64,000 nucleotides of DNA from Achromobacter insolitus (GCF_002209555.1 NZ_NJIF01000008.1:186001-250000), one strand, 5' to 3'; counted from the first letter of the stretch, positions 34,356-42,747 are shown. Notes: generated by a model from the sequence alone, not told the origin. Translations and numbers: made by a program.

Positions 34356-34787
34356 ATGATCAAAGGTTCCTGCCTGTGCGGCCGAGTCGCCTACGAGATC
34401 ACCGGCCCGCTCACCGACGCCCTCAATTGCCACTGCACGATCTGCCGCAAAGCACATGGCGCCGCATTCCGCAGCCGCGCGACGGTCCAGGCCAAGGACT
34501 TTGCCTGGACACGCGGAGAAAACCACGTCACCTGGTACTGCTCGTCCCCGGGCAGCTATCGTGGCTTCTGCGAAGCCTGCGGGACGCCCTTGCTCACCCG
34601 CTTCGACCAGACCCCGGACGTCTACGGCCTGCCGCTGGGTCCGCTGGACGACGATCCGGGGATCAAGCCAGCTGCGCACTGCCATGTGGCCAGCAAGGCG
34701 CCCTGGTACGACATTACCGACGACCTGCCGCAGTACCCGGACGCGTATGGCGCAATGGAAGAAGATCATCCGCAGGCGGTTACATAA
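34356..34787 (+). CDS. GFA/CENP-V-fold zinc-binding protein
   Basis: The protein (143 aa) has the GFA cysteine pattern: GSCLCGRVAYEI (CLC), NCHCTICRKAHGAAF (CHC..C) and GFCEACGTPLL (C..C). Its function is unknown beyond zinc binding; the family name derives from glutathione-dependent formaldehyde activation. It is divergent from phnC and lies immediately upstream of the ArsR gene, with the first ArsR-type operator just past its stop codon. It is not a recent duplicate of the GFA gene at 11512. Confidence 0.9.
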   Translation: MIKGSCLCGRVAYEITGPLTDALNCHCTICRKAHGAAFRSRATVQAKDFAWTRGENHVTWYCSSPGSYRGFCEACGTPLLTRFDQTPDVYGLPLGPLDDDPGIKPAAHCHVASKAPWYDITDDLPQYPDAYGAMEEDHPQAVT

Positions 34788-34789
34788 AA

Positions 34790-34809
34790 ATTCAACCATA
34801 TAGTTGAAT
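34790..34809. promoter_or_regulatory. Distal operator-like palindrome for the ArsR gene
   Basis: ATTCAAC-CATATA-GTTGAAT, a perfect 7-bp dyad, has the same half-sites and 6-bp spacer as 34831-34850 and is 41 bp away centre to centre (about four helical turns). Confidence 0.7.
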
Positions 34810-34830
34810 CTCCCGCGGAGGCTGGCCTAT

Positions 34831-34850
34831 ATTCAACCTCATGGTTGAAT
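34831..34850. promoter_or_regulatory. Proximal operator-like palindrome overlapping the ArsR start codon
   Basis: ATTCAAC-CTCATG-GTTGAAT contains the ATG of the ArsR gene at 34841-34843 in its spacer. Bound repressor would cover the translation start, a direct design for autorepression. Confidence 0.7.
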
Positions 34851-35203
34851 CAATCCCCTCCCCCATCCTTGATGCCGTCTTTCGCGCGCTGGCAGACCCC
34901 ACGCGCCGCGACATGCTGCGCAGCCTGGCCCAGGGCGAGCAGACCATCGGCGAGCTGGCGGCGCCCCACCGCATGAGTTTCGCGGGCGCCTCCAAGCACG
35001 TGCAGGCCCTGGAACGCGCCGGCCTGGTCCGGCGGGCCATCCATGGCCGCACGCACATATGCAGCCTCAATCCCGAGCCCATGGCCGAGGCCATGCAATG
35101 GCTGCGCTTCTATGAACAATTCTGGTCGGGCAAGCTGGGCGCGCTGGAAGCCGCGCTCGTCGCCAGCCGTTCCCCGGCCGCGTCTCCTGGAGAACCTCAA
35201 TGA
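34841..35203 (+). CDS. ArsR-family (SdpR-like) winged-helix regulator
   Basis: The regulator (120 aa) contains AVFRALADPTRRDMLRSLAQGEQTIGELAAPHRMSFAGASKHVQALERAGLVRRAIHGRTHICSLN, the helix-turn-helix and wing of the ArsR type that pairs with SRPBCC proteins. It lacks the metal-binding CxC of arsenic sensors. No Shine-Dalgarno is visible, because the start codon sits inside an operator palindrome; the message may be leaderless or start nearby. It overlaps the SRPBCC gene by 4 nt. Confidence 0.93.
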   Translation: MVESIPSPILDAVFRALADPTRRDMLRSLAQGEQTIGELAAPHRMSFAGASKHVQALERAGLVRRAIHGRTHICSLNPEPMAEAMQWLRFYEQFWSGKLGALEAALVASRSPAASPGEPQ

Positions 35204-35736
35204 GTGATCACGGCGTCGTTCTTGACCCCACCTCCATCCGCTTCACGCGGATCCTGCCCGCCAGCGTCGAGGAGGTCTGGGCATTCTTGACCGAATCGGA
35301 AAAACGCGGCCGCTGGCTGGCCACAGGCGACATGGACCTGCGCGAAGGCGGCGGCGTCACGCTGCGTTTCATGCATGCCGACCTGTCTTCGGTCGCCGAG
35401 CCGGTCCCAGAAGCGTACAAGCCATATGAAGACGGCGTGACGACGCAAGGCATCGTCACGCGCTGCGAGCCGCCACGGCTGCTCGCGTTTACCTGGGGCG
35501 GTTCCCCCGGCCATCCTTCCGAAGTCACGTTCGAGCTGACGCCGCAAGGCCAGGAAACGCGCCTGGTGCTGACGCACCGCAAGCTGGCCTCGCGCGACGC
35601 CATGGTGGACGTGGCCGGCGGCTGGCATGTGCACCTGGGCGTGCTGGAGGCCCGGCTGGCCGGCCGCGCCCCCGGCCCGTTCTGGTCCGTCCTGGGTCAA
35701 GTGGAACAGGAATACCGGGGCCGGATCTCCGGCTAG
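35200..35736 (+). CDS. SRPBCC (AHSA1-like) family protein
   Basis: This 178-residue START-like protein shows IRFTRILPASVEEVWAFLTESEKRGRWLATGDMDLREGGGVTLRF, then CEPPRLLAFTWGG and LVLTHRKLASRDAMVDVAGGWHVHLGVLEARLAG. This family forms a hydrophobic-ligand pocket and is very often encoded behind an ArsR-type regulator, with the pair acting in stress or lipid-like ligand responses. ATGA overlap with the regulator shows coupling. The ligand is unknown. Confidence 0.92.
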   Translation: MSDHGVVLDPTSIRFTRILPASVEEVWAFLTESEKRGRWLATGDMDLREGGGVTLRFMHADLSSVAEPVPEAYKPYEDGVTTQGIVTRCEPPRLLAFTWGGSPGHPSEVTFELTPQGQETRLVLTHRKLASRDAMVDVAGGWHVHLGVLEARLAGRAPGPFWSVLGQVEQEYRGRISG

Positions 35737-36236
35737 CAGAGTCGCCGAGTAGCAACTATCACGGCGTGGCTACAGATAAATACTGGCTAATTATTGCTCG
35801 ATGCAGTAACATAAGTCCGTGATTTTTCCGCAAAAACCGGGCTTCGGTCACTCTGAGTGCCAACCTGTACCGCGTGCGGGCAACGCTCCGGGGCAACCCG
35901 GAACTCGCCCGGTTTTCCCGGAACAAACCCGCCGCCAGGCGCGCCTGCTTCTCTACCGTTGCGCGGCCTGGCAGCAAACGCTCCACCCCGCTTCTTCCGG
36001 CGATTTGCGCAAAACGCGCCGCCGCGACCAAGCCGCGCATCGCGCGCACACTGCCCACGCGGCGCGAGTATCCGTCAATTCAGACATCCGCTTCGGATGC
36101 CATGGCCCATACCCGCGCTTGCCCGGACGTTTTACGTTCAAACCGCTGGACCTGCTAGTCCGGGTCCGACGCGCTTGCCGCTTCGCGCGGCGCGCCATGC
36201 CGCCGGTATGGCTGCGCGTTTTGATAGGAGAAAAGA
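35737..36236. other. 500-bp gene-free stretch upstream of infA
   Basis: No credible gene lies here; short open frames have no ribosome site and resemble nothing. An A/T-rich patch at 35765-35825 could hold a promoter, leaving a transcript leader of up to ~400 nt before infA. TAGGAG at 36225-36230 is the infA ribosome site. No clear riboswitch or tRNA-like fold was recognised. Confidence 0.5.
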
Positions 36237-36500
36237 ATGGCTAAAGAAGAACTCATCGAACTGGATGGCATCGTTGACGAAGTGCTGCCCGATAGCCGCT
36301 ACCGTGTCACGCTGGATAACGGCATCGAAGTCGGCGCCTACGCCTCCGGCCGCATCCGCAAGCACCGCATCCGCATCCTGGCTGGCGACCGCGTCACCCT
36401 GGAAATGTCGCCGTATGACCTGACCAAGGGCCGCATCAACTTCCGCCACAAGGACGAACGCGGTCCCGCGCCGCAGCGTCCTCAGCAATACCGCCGCTAA
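36237..36500 (+). CDS. infA: Translation initiation factor IF-1
   Basis: IF-1 (87 aa) is a single S1/OB-fold domain that binds the ribosomal A site with IF-2 and IF-3. [67 protein letters not shown] matches the family almost throughout. The C-terminus carries an extra basic Pro/Arg/Gln tail ([13 protein letters not shown]), giving 87 residues where 72 is usual, as in the second infA copy many Burkholderiales carry. It is not beside ribosomal protein genes, fitting such an accessory copy. Confidence 0.95.
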   Translation: MAKEELIELDGIVDEVLPDSRYRVTLDNGIEVGAYASGRIRKHRIRILAGDRVTLEMSPYDLTKGRINFRHKDERGPAPQRPQQYRR

Positions 36501-36540
36501 GCCGGCGCGACAGGGCCGGCCTTGCGCCGGCTCCCCTTTT
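36501..36540 (+). terminator. Probable terminator after infA
   Basis: GCCGGCGC (36501-36508) pairs with GCGCCGGC (36524-36531), followed by CCCCTTTT. The stem is good but the T tract is short. Confidence 0.6.
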
Positions 36541-36652
36541 CTCGCGAGCCTTAACCTTGGGCCGCGCGATGCCGTAATGCGTGGAGCGCCCGTTCATGAA
36601 AGAATGGCGCCCTCTGCCAGGCGCGACGCCGGCAGGAAGAGCATGAAGCAAG

Positions 36653-36940
36653 ATGGACCTGACACAAGACCTGCAAGCCGCCGCCGACCAGCTTGCCCTG
36701 GCGCGTAGAAAATTCGTCAAGGGCGAGGAAGGCTTGCGCCTGCTGCATCAGTCGCGCGAGACCTTCATCAACAGCTTGCGCAATACCGGCCTGACCTACG
36801 CCGAAGCCAAAACCAAATACGACAACTGCCTGGACGAACAGGAGTCCGAGCAGTTGCGGGTGCGGCAGCAGATGGAATATGCGGAGCGCGTGCATCAGCA
36901 CGTGCTGCAGCTGATTGCGCAACAGGCCGCCACGGCCTGA
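36653..36940 (+). CDS. Small hypothetical helical protein
   Basis: The protein (95 aa) is almost entirely helix-forming (DLQAAADQLALARRKFVKGEEGLRLLHQ, then KYDNCLDEQESEQLRVRQQMEYAERVHQHVLQL), likely a coiled coil. It has no signal peptide or membrane segment. It converges on the M23 peptidase gene. No recognised family; codon use matches the neighbours, so it is probably real. Confidence 0.6.
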   Translation: MDLTQDLQAAADQLALARRKFVKGEEGLRLLHQSRETFINSLRNTGLTYAEAKTKYDNCLDEQESEQLRVRQQMEYAERVHQHVLQLIAQQAATA

Positions 36941-36981
36941 CTGCAAGCGGCGCTGGCTGCGCGGCGCCCCTCTCCCCTGGA

Positions 36982-37848
36982 TCAGGGCTTGAATGCCCCG
37001 ATGAAGATCGCCGGATCGACGCGCGCGTCGTTCAGGCTGACGTTCCAGTGCAGGTGCGGGCCGGTCGCGCGGCCTGTGGCGCCGACCTTGCCCACCAGCC
37101 CGCCGCGCGGCACCTCGTCGCCGACTTTCACGTCGATGGCCGACATATGGCAAAACATGCTGACGAAGCCCTGGCCATGATCCAGGAACACCGTCTTGCC
37201 ATTGAAAAAGTAATCCCCCACCAGCACGACCACGCCCGCGGCCGGCGCCTTGATCGGCGTGCCCGCCGGCACGGCGAAATCCAGCCCCGAATGCGGATTG
37301 CGCTCCTCGCCATTGAAGAATCGCCGCAGGCCGAACGGGCTGGACAGCCGGCCGCCATTCACCGGCCGGTCCAGCAGCAGATTGCTGGGCGTGACGCCCG
37401 CACGGTAGCCGCGGTTGGCCGCGGTCTGCTCGGCCAGCTCGCGTTCGATGCGCGCCATGTCGTCGGGATTCGGATTGACCTGGCGCGGATTCTTCAACGT
37501 GATGTGCTGGGCCTTGTACTCCTTGGCGCCGACCTTGAAGGACAGGGCGCGCTTGCCTTGGGCGTCCTTCACGTCCACCTGTTGCTCGCCGGGCTTCACG
37601 CTCAGCGGGATGCCGACCACGGCGATCCACTGCTTGCCTTCTTCACGCACGACCAGCACGCGCCGCCCCAGGAAGGTGACCTCGGGCGCGCGCTCGGCGT
37701 TGCCCAGGCCCAGGACCGCAACGCCGCCCGGCACGGGAACATTGAGCTTGCGGCTGATGAAGCCCGCCTGCTGCGCGCGGGCCGGCAGGCCCAGGCAGAG
37801 AGCGGCGGCGGCCAGGCCCAGCCGCAGGACGTCGCGACGATGATGCAT
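36982..37848 (-). CDS. M23-family (LytM-domain) peptidase, exported
   Basis: This 288-residue protein has a twin-arginine-like signal (MHHRRDVLRLGLAAAALCLGLPARAQQ). The C-terminal LytM domain has the zinc motifs NPHSGLDFAVPAGTPIKAPAAGVV and GPHLHW (His265, His267), so the catalytic residues appear intact. It should cleave peptidoglycan peptides. The N-terminal half (VPGGVAVLGLGNAERAPEVTFLGRRVLVV) is of the kind seen in periplasmic M23 peptidases with a TseB/YebA-like domain. It begins 5 bp after the upstream lipoprotein stop, so the two are cotranscribed. Confidence 0.93.
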   Translation of the reverse strand: MHHRRDVLRLGLAAAALCLGLPARAQQAGFISRKLNVPVPGGVAVLGLGNAERAPEVTFLGRRVLVVREEGKQWIAVVGIPLSVKPGEQQVDVKDAQGKRALSFKVGAKEYKAQHITLKNPRQVNPNPDDMARIERELAEQTAANRGYRAGVTPSNLLLDRPVNGGRLSSPFGLRRFFNGEERNPHSGLDFAVPAGTPIKAPAAGVVVLVGDYFFNGKTVFLDHGQGFVSMFCHMSAIDVKVGDEVPRGGLVGKVGATGRATGPHLHWNVSLNDARVDPAIFIGAFKP

Positions 37849-37853
37849 GGCGT

Positions 37854-38192
37854 TCACAGGCACAGATTGGCGGGTTCGATGATGCTCTGGTCGCGGCGGG
37901 CGATGCGCGTGGACAGGCGCACGTCCGTCTTGCCCTTCCAATGTATGGTCGTCAGCACGGCTTCCACCCCCAGGCTGTCTTCCTGGATCAGTTCAAAACC
38001 ATTGCGCACCGCCTTTTGCTGGAAATTGATGCCCATGTTCTTCCAGGACTCCGCCACGCAGGCCGTGTAGTCCTCGGGCGTGCGCTGGGTAGAACCGTAG
38101 AAGACCGGATCGCGGTCGCGCACGTCTTTGACGTTGGCGCAAGCCGACAAGGCTGCCAGGACAGTAAGGGACAAAGCGGTGCGGACCTTCAT
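37854..38192 (-). CDS. Small lipoprotein upstream of the M23 peptidase
   Basis: The protein (112 aa) has a lipoprotein signal peptide ending in the lipobox LSAC (Cys18). The residue after Cys18 is Ala, so it should go to the outer membrane. The mature part (DPVFYGSTQRTPEDYTACVAESWKNMGINFQQKAVRNG) has two further cysteines. It is in an operon with the peptidase and may anchor or regulate it. I do not recognise a named family. Confidence 0.82.
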   Translation of the reverse strand: MKVRTALSLTVLAALSACANVKDVRDRDPVFYGSTQRTPEDYTACVAESWKNMGINFQQKAVRNGFELIQEDSLGVEAVLTTIHWKGKTDVRLSTRIARRDQSIIEPANLCL

Positions 38193-38258
38193 GGCGATGG
38201 AACTCTCAAACGGTTGGAGGTGGATGGGGCGGCCAATATAACGTAACGCCGCGAGGCG

Positions 38259-38885
38259 TCAGGACGCGCGGCGGGCCGATTTGGGGCGGAAAGCCGCGAT
38301 GACTTCCGGCCGGGTCTCGGCGTACGGACCGCCGATCAAGTCTATGCAATAAGGAATGGCGGCAAAGATGCCGGGCACCAGCACGGCGCCGTCTTCGCCC
38401 TTGAGACCTTCCAGCGTTTCGCGGATGGATTTGGGCTGGCCCGGCAGATTCACGATCAGGGCGGCGTGATCGGGGGTTTCGCGGATGACCGCCACCTGAC
38501 GCGACAGGATGGCCGTGGGCACGAAACGCAGGCTGATCTGCCGCATCTGCTCGCCAAAGCCGGGCATTTCCTTGGTGGCGACGCCAAGCGTCGCCTCGGG
38601 TGTCACGTCGCGGCGCGCCGGTCCGGTGCCGCCGGTCGTCAGGACCAGATCGCAGCCGCAGCCGTCCACCAGTTCGATCAGCGTTTCGGAAATGCGCGCG
38701 GGTTCGTCGGGAATCAGGCGGTCCACCGCCTGCCAGGGCGAAACCAGGGCGCCGCCCAGCCATTCGCGCAGCGCGGGCAGCCCCAGGTCCTGATATGTGC
38801 CGCTGGAGGCGCGGTCGGAAACGGATACCAGGCCGACGATCAGTTCGTCGGGGTGCTTGCGGGCGATACGGGTAGTAGCGGTCAT
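38259..38885 (-). CDS. mog: Molybdopterin adenylyltransferase MogA
   Basis: MogA (208 aa) adenylylates molybdopterin before molybdenum insertion. IVGLVSVSDRASSGTYQDLGLPALREWL is the N-terminal hallmark. VLTTGGTGPARRDVTPEAT is the MPT/nucleotide loop and NLPGQPKSIRETLEGL the later motif. An in-frame start at 38915 would add ten residues; neither has a clear ribosome site. It stands alone, divergent from dltD. Confidence 0.93.
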   Translation of the reverse strand: MTATTRIARKHPDELIVGLVSVSDRASSGTYQDLGLPALREWLGGALVSPWQAVDRLIPDEPARISETLIELVDGCGCDLVLTTGGTGPARRDVTPEATLGVATKEMPGFGEQMRQISLRFVPTAILSRQVAVIRETPDHAALIVNLPGQPKSIRETLEGLKGEDGAVLVPGIFAAIPYCIDLIGGPYAETRPEVIAAFRPKSARRAS

Positions 38886-39152
38886 GGGCTGCGGATCTGG
38901 CTGAAGTGCATTCAAGCGGCGCGGATGCGGCCGCGGGCGAGGTCAATACTGGAAATCCAGAAGCCCCCGCCACAGCGATGCTATCGCATTCTCTCCCTGC
39001 GGGATTCACGGCGCCGCCTGTGGCAAAAAGGCGAATCGGCCGCAGGCGCGGGTTTCCCACGCTTGTTCCGGTCATGGCCGCTCGATAACATCCGCTAACA
39101 AACCTCTCCTCTTACCTGGAAATAGAGGCGCCCCGCGCTTTATTGGTTCCCC

Positions 39153-40277
39153 ATGTTCAAACGCACACTACGGCAGCATGCGCTGGCGGCGGCGCTGGCC
39201 TTCGCCGCGGCGGCTGCCGCCGGGTGGGGCGCCTGGCACTCCCTGGCGTTGAAAACGGAGCCGGTACCCGCCGCCGCGCCCGGGATCTACATCCCTAACC
39301 TGGGCAATACGCTGCAGGAGCAGACACGTAACCTGTCGCGCATGAGCCAGGCCTTGCGCACAGGCGACCGGCTCGTGATCCTGGGGTCGTCCGAACTGAC
39401 CAGCAACGACCTGCGTTTCGTACCCTACCGCTATCTGGCTGACGAATTGCAGATGCCCGTGCTGGCCTATGGCCATTCGGGATTCCAGTCGCTGGGCATG
39501 CAGTTGGTGCTGGCAGCCATGGCCGAAGACCTGTCGCCAGCGTCCCGCGTGGTGGTGATGCTGTCGCCCGGTTGGTTCGATGGCGACGGCGGACTGGGTC
39601 CGGACGAGTTCAAGGAGCACGCCAATCCGCTGCTGCCCCGCCTGCTGCGGCAACCCGAGGGCCGGGCGGAGGTGGTCCGCTGGCTGCAGGCCAAGGGCGA
39701 TGCGGGCGTCGCCTGGTCAATGGCGGCCGAGCAGGCCTACGTCTTCCGCCAGCGCCTGGTCGATCTATGGACGCCCGCCCACGCGGCGCCTGCTCCGGAA
39801 CGCGAGCGCGAGGGACCGCCGGCGGCCGCCCGGGTGGTGGACTGGGAGGCACTGGCCGCGCAGGCCCAGGATGCCGAGCAGGCCCTCATGGCCGGCAACC
39901 GCTATGCCGTGCGCGACGAGTTCTTCAACAAGTACCTGCGCAGCATTCCCGCGGGCGGCAAGACCGCCTATCAGCCCCAGCCGCTGACTGGCCGGGATGA
40001 ACTGCGCGAGCTGGACTCCCTGATGGCCCTGCTGCGCCAGCGAGGCGTCCCCGCCCTCTTCGTCATGCAGCCGCTGCATCCCCTGGTTTTCAAGGACCTG
40101 GACCGCTTCAGGCCGGTGCAGCAGGAAGTTGCGGCGCTGTGCCAGCGTTACGCCATGCGCTGCATGGACATGTACAGCGCGCCGTTCGAAGTGGGAATGC
40201 TGCGCGACGTGCAGCATCTGGGCGAGCTGGGTTGGCTGCGGGTCAACCAGAAAATCGCGGAAGTTTTCTATCCATGA
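39153..40277 (+). CDS. dltD: DltD-family D-alanyl transfer protein
   Basis: This 374-residue protein is anchored by an N-terminal membrane segment (HALAAALAFAAAAAAGWGAW) with the rest in the periplasm. The serine motif GSSE is at residues 78-81 and the C-terminal Asp352/His355 pair lies in DVQHLGELGWLRVNQKI, matching the catalytic layout of DltD proteins, which complete acyl (D-alanyl) transfer to envelope polymers. Gram-negative versions exist in the dlt/dra loci of Bordetella. No dltA, dltB or dltC is in the window; the next gene encodes a DltX-like peptide. Confidence 0.88.
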   Translation: MFKRTLRQHALAAALAFAAAAAAGWGAWHSLALKTEPVPAAAPGIYIPNLGNTLQEQTRNLSRMSQALRTGDRLVILGSSELTSNDLRFVPYRYLADELQMPVLAYGHSGFQSLGMQLVLAAMAEDLSPASRVVVMLSPGWFDGDGGLGPDEFKEHANPLLPRLLRQPEGRAEVVRWLQAKGDAGVAWSMAAEQAYVFRQRLVDLWTPAHAAPAPEREREGPPAAARVVDWEALAAQAQDAEQALMAGNRYAVRDEFFNKYLRSIPAGGKTAYQPQPLTGRDELRELDSLMALLRQRGVPALFVMQPLHPLVFKDLDRFRPVQQEVAALCQRYAMRCMDMYSAPFEVGMLRDVQHLGELGWLRVNQKIAEVFYP

Positions 40278-40290
40278 AGGACTGCCGGCA

Positions 40291-40416
40291 ATGAAAAGAA
40301 CCCTTTGGCTGTGCCTTCTGTATCTGGGCGTCCTGGCGGTGATGGTGATCCAGGCGGACACGTCCGCCAACCTAGGCAAACCGATGGAAATCGAGTTCCA
40401 GTATTCGAAATTCTGA
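40291..40416 (+). CDS. DltX-like 41-residue membrane protein with C-terminal FxYxxF
   Basis: This very small protein (MKRTLWLCLLYLGVLAVMVI, then a short polar stretch) has one membrane span and ends exactly in EFQYSKF, i.e. F-x-Y-x-x-F at the carboxyl terminus. DltX of Gram-positive dlt operons is a one-span protein whose conserved C-terminal F-x-Y-x-x-F-type tail, with its tyrosine, takes part in D-alanine transfer (from memory of that literature). AAGGA lies ~10 nt before the ATG, 14 bp after dltD. Size, topology, tail and neighbour agree. Confidence 0.7.
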   Translation: MKRTLWLCLLYLGVLAVMVIQADTSANLGKPMEIEFQYSKF

Positions 40417-40520
40417 CCGGCTGCGGGAGCAGTGCCTGCAAATTGGTAGCCGCAAGCAACCAGTGACAGGTCACAAATCTGCAATAATCGGCTCCTCTCG
40501 CCGGAACCTCCCCCGCCTCC

Positions 40521-41996
40521 ATGTTCGACCTCTTCCACGGCCTAGACCTCTGGGTAGGCCTCAGTCTTGCGCTGGCCCTGACATTCGTCCTGGCCTTCGA
40601 ATTCATCAACGGATTCCATGACACGGCGAACGCCGTGGCCACGGTCATCTACACCAAGGCCATGCCGCCCCACCTGGCGGTGGTGCTTTCCGGCATATTC
40701 AATTTCCTGGGCGTGCTGCTCGGCGGCGTGGGCGTGGCCTATGCCATCGTGCACCTGCTGCCCGTGGAACTGCTGATCAACGTCGACACCGGCCGCGGGC
40801 TGGCCATGGTGTTCGCCATGCTGGCCGCGGCCATCGCCTGGAACCTGGGCACCTGGTATTTCGGCATCCCGGCGTCCAGCTCGCACACCCTGATCGGCTC
40901 GATCCTGGGCGTGGGGCTGGCCAATGCGCTGATCACCGACCTGCCCCTGGCGGACGGCGTCAACTGGGGCAAGGCCATCGACATCGGCCTGTCCCTGGTG
41001 GTTTCGCCCGTGGCCGGCTTCCTGGTGGCGGGCGGACTGCTGCTGATGCTCAAGCGCTGGCTGCCACTGTCGAAGATGCACAAGACGCCGGAACAGCGCC
41101 GCGCCATCGACAACAAGAAGCATCCCCCGTTCTGGAACCGCCTGGTGCTGGTGCTGTCGGCCATGGGCGTGAGCTTCGTGCACGGCTCCAACGACGGCCA
41201 GAAAGGGATCGGCCTGATCATGCTGGTGCTGATCGGCATCGTGCCCGCCAACTTCGTGCTGGACACCAACAGCACCACCTACCAGATCGAGCGCACCCGC
41301 GACGCGGCCAACCACCTGAACGTGTTCTACCAGCGCAACGAAGCCATGCTGGGCGAGTACCTGGCGCTCAAGCGCGTGGACGCCACCACCGAACTGCCGC
41401 GCAACTTCCGCTGCGACCCCGAGTTGACCATGCCGACCATCGCCGCGCTGCAGTCCGAACTGCACGGCGTGTCCAACTACGCCGACCTGTCGGCCGAAAA
41501 GCGCATCGCCGTGCGCCGCTACCTGCTCTGTCTGGACGATACGGCCAAAAAGGTGGCGCGCATCGAAGGACTGCCCTCGCGCGAGCGCGCGGACCTGCAG
41601 CGCCTGCGCGCCGACCTGACGGCCACCACCGAATACGCTCCCTTCTGGGTGATCGTGGCGGTCGCCCTGGCGCTGGGCGCGGGCACCATGGTCGGCTGGC
41701 GCCGCGTGGTGCTGACGGTGGGCGAAAAGATCGGCAAGCAGGGCATGACGTATGCACAGGGCATGTCCGCGCAGGTGACCGCCATGGGCGCCATTGGCAT
41801 TGCCAACGTCTTCAGCCTGCCCGTATCCACGACCCACGTGCTGTCTTCCGGCGTGGCAGGGACCATGATCGCCAACAAGAGCGGCCTGCAGGGCAGCACG
41901 GTGCGCAACATTCTGATGGCCTGGGTACTGACCCTGCCCGCCTCGATGCTGCTGGCCGCCGGCCTGTTCTGGGTCGGCGTGCAGATCGCCGGGTGA
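40521..41996 (+). CDS. Inorganic phosphate transporter, PitA family
   Basis: This 491-residue inner-membrane carrier takes up metal-phosphate with protons. The duplicated Pit signatures are FEFINGFHDTANAVATVIYTKA in the first half and MGVSFVHGSNDGQKGIGLIM in the second. A cytoplasmic insert (about residues 250-360) separates the halves, and the C-terminal part contains NVFSLPVSTTHVLSSG. The 104-bp gap before it contains an imperfect GTGAC-AG-GTCAC dyad (40463-40474). With phnCDE it shows the window covers both phosphate and phosphonate uptake. Confidence 0.95.
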   Translation: MFDLFHGLDLWVGLSLALALTFVLAFEFINGFHDTANAVATVIYTKAMPPHLAVVLSGIFNFLGVLLGGVGVAYAIVHLLPVELLINVDTGRGLAMVFAMLAAAIAWNLGTWYFGIPASSSHTLIGSILGVGLANALITDLPLADGVNWGKAIDIGLSLVVSPVAGFLVAGGLLLMLKRWLPLSKMHKTPEQRRAIDNKKHPPFWNRLVLVLSAMGVSFVHGSNDGQKGIGLIMLVLIGIVPANFVLDTNSTTYQIERTRDAANHLNVFYQRNEAMLGEYLALKRVDATTELPRNFRCDPELTMPTIAALQSELHGVSNYADLSAEKRIAVRRYLLCLDDTAKKVARIEGLPSRERADLQRLRADLTATTEYAPFWVIVAVALALGAGTMVGWRRVVLTVGEKIGKQGMTYAQGMSAQVTAMGAIGIANVFSLPVSTTHVLSSGVAGTMIANKSGLQGSTVRNILMAWVLTLPASMLLAAGLFWVGVQIAG

Positions 41997-42003
41997 TGAT
42001 GTG

Positions 42004-42030
42004 CGGCCGTGCAGGCAATCTGCACGGCCG
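42004..42030. terminator. Perfect hairpin after the phosphate transporter gene
   Basis: CGGCCGTGCAG-GCAAT-CTGCACGGCCG is an 11-bp perfect stem 7 nt past the stop. It has no T tract, so termination is not certain. Confidence 0.5.
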
Positions 42031-42093
42031 ATGCAACACTCTGGCTACCCGGCCAGGCTTTCTTCCTTCCCGGCCCGCGTCTACCATGGCGCC

Positions 42094-42747
42094 ATGGCTA
42101 CCCCACACCCCACCCTGCATTACATTTTCGACCCGCTTTGCGGCTGGTGCTACGGCGCCGCGCCCCTGGTGGAGGCGGCCCGCGCCATCGCCGGTCTGGA
42201 CATCGCCCTGCACGGCGGCGGCATGATGACCGGCAGCAACCGCCAGCCGGTCACCGACAGGCTGCGCCGCTACGTCATGCCGCATGACGAGCGCATCGCC
42301 GGCCTGACCGGCCAGCCCTTCGGCGACGACTATTACAACGGCCTGTTGCGCGATGAAGGCGCCGTGTTCGATTCCGAGCCGCCCACCACTGCCGTCCTGG
42401 CCGCGCAGACGCTCGCCGGCCGAGGACTGGACCTGCTAAAGCGTATCCAGCGCGCGCACTACGTGCAGGGCCTGCGGATTGCCGATCCGGCCGTGCTGGA
42501 GTCGCTGGCAGCGGACATCGGACTGGACCAGGACGCCTTCCGCGCAGCCTATGCTGGCGCCCAGGGCAGCGAAACGGCGGCGCACATCGCGGCCAGCCGC
42601 CGGTTGCTGGCCCAGGTCGGCGGCAGCGGCTTTCCGACTCTGGCGCTGGAACAAGGCGGCGCCTTCGACATGCTGGAGCCCAGCCGTTACCTGGGCCGTC
42701 CGGAGCAATGGCAGGCGGACTTGCGCGCTCGCATCGACCGCGGTTGA
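42094..42747 (+). CDS. DsbA-family thiol oxidoreductase-like protein
   Basis: The protein (217 aa) has a thioredoxin-fold CxxC (Cys16-Gly-Trp-Cys19 in YIFDPLCGWCYGAAP) near the N-terminus and GGSGFPTLALEQGG with the cis-proline, as in cytoplasmic DsbA/FrnE-like proteins. There is no signal peptide, so it is probably cytoplasmic. The frame opens upstream at 42001, but MATPHPTLHYIFDP at 42094 is the natural start. It converges on the GST gene. Its partner is unknown. Confidence 0.9.
   Translation: MATPHPTLHYIFDPLCGWCYGAAPLVEAARAIAGLDIALHGGGMMTGSNRQPVTDRLRRYVMPHDERIAGLTGQPFGDDYYNGLLRDEGAVFDSEPPTTAVLAAQTLAGRGLDLLKRIQRAHYVQGLRIADPAVLESLAADIGLDQDAFRAAYAGAQGSETAAHIAASRRLLAQVGGSGFPTLALEQGGAFDMLEPSRYLGRPEQWQADLRARIDRG

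Noticed and set aside
40463..40474. Pho box before the Pit transporter gene
   Set aside because: GTGAC-AG-GTCAC is an inverted dyad rather than the 11-bp direct repeat PhoB needs, and Pit genes are usually not PhoB activated.
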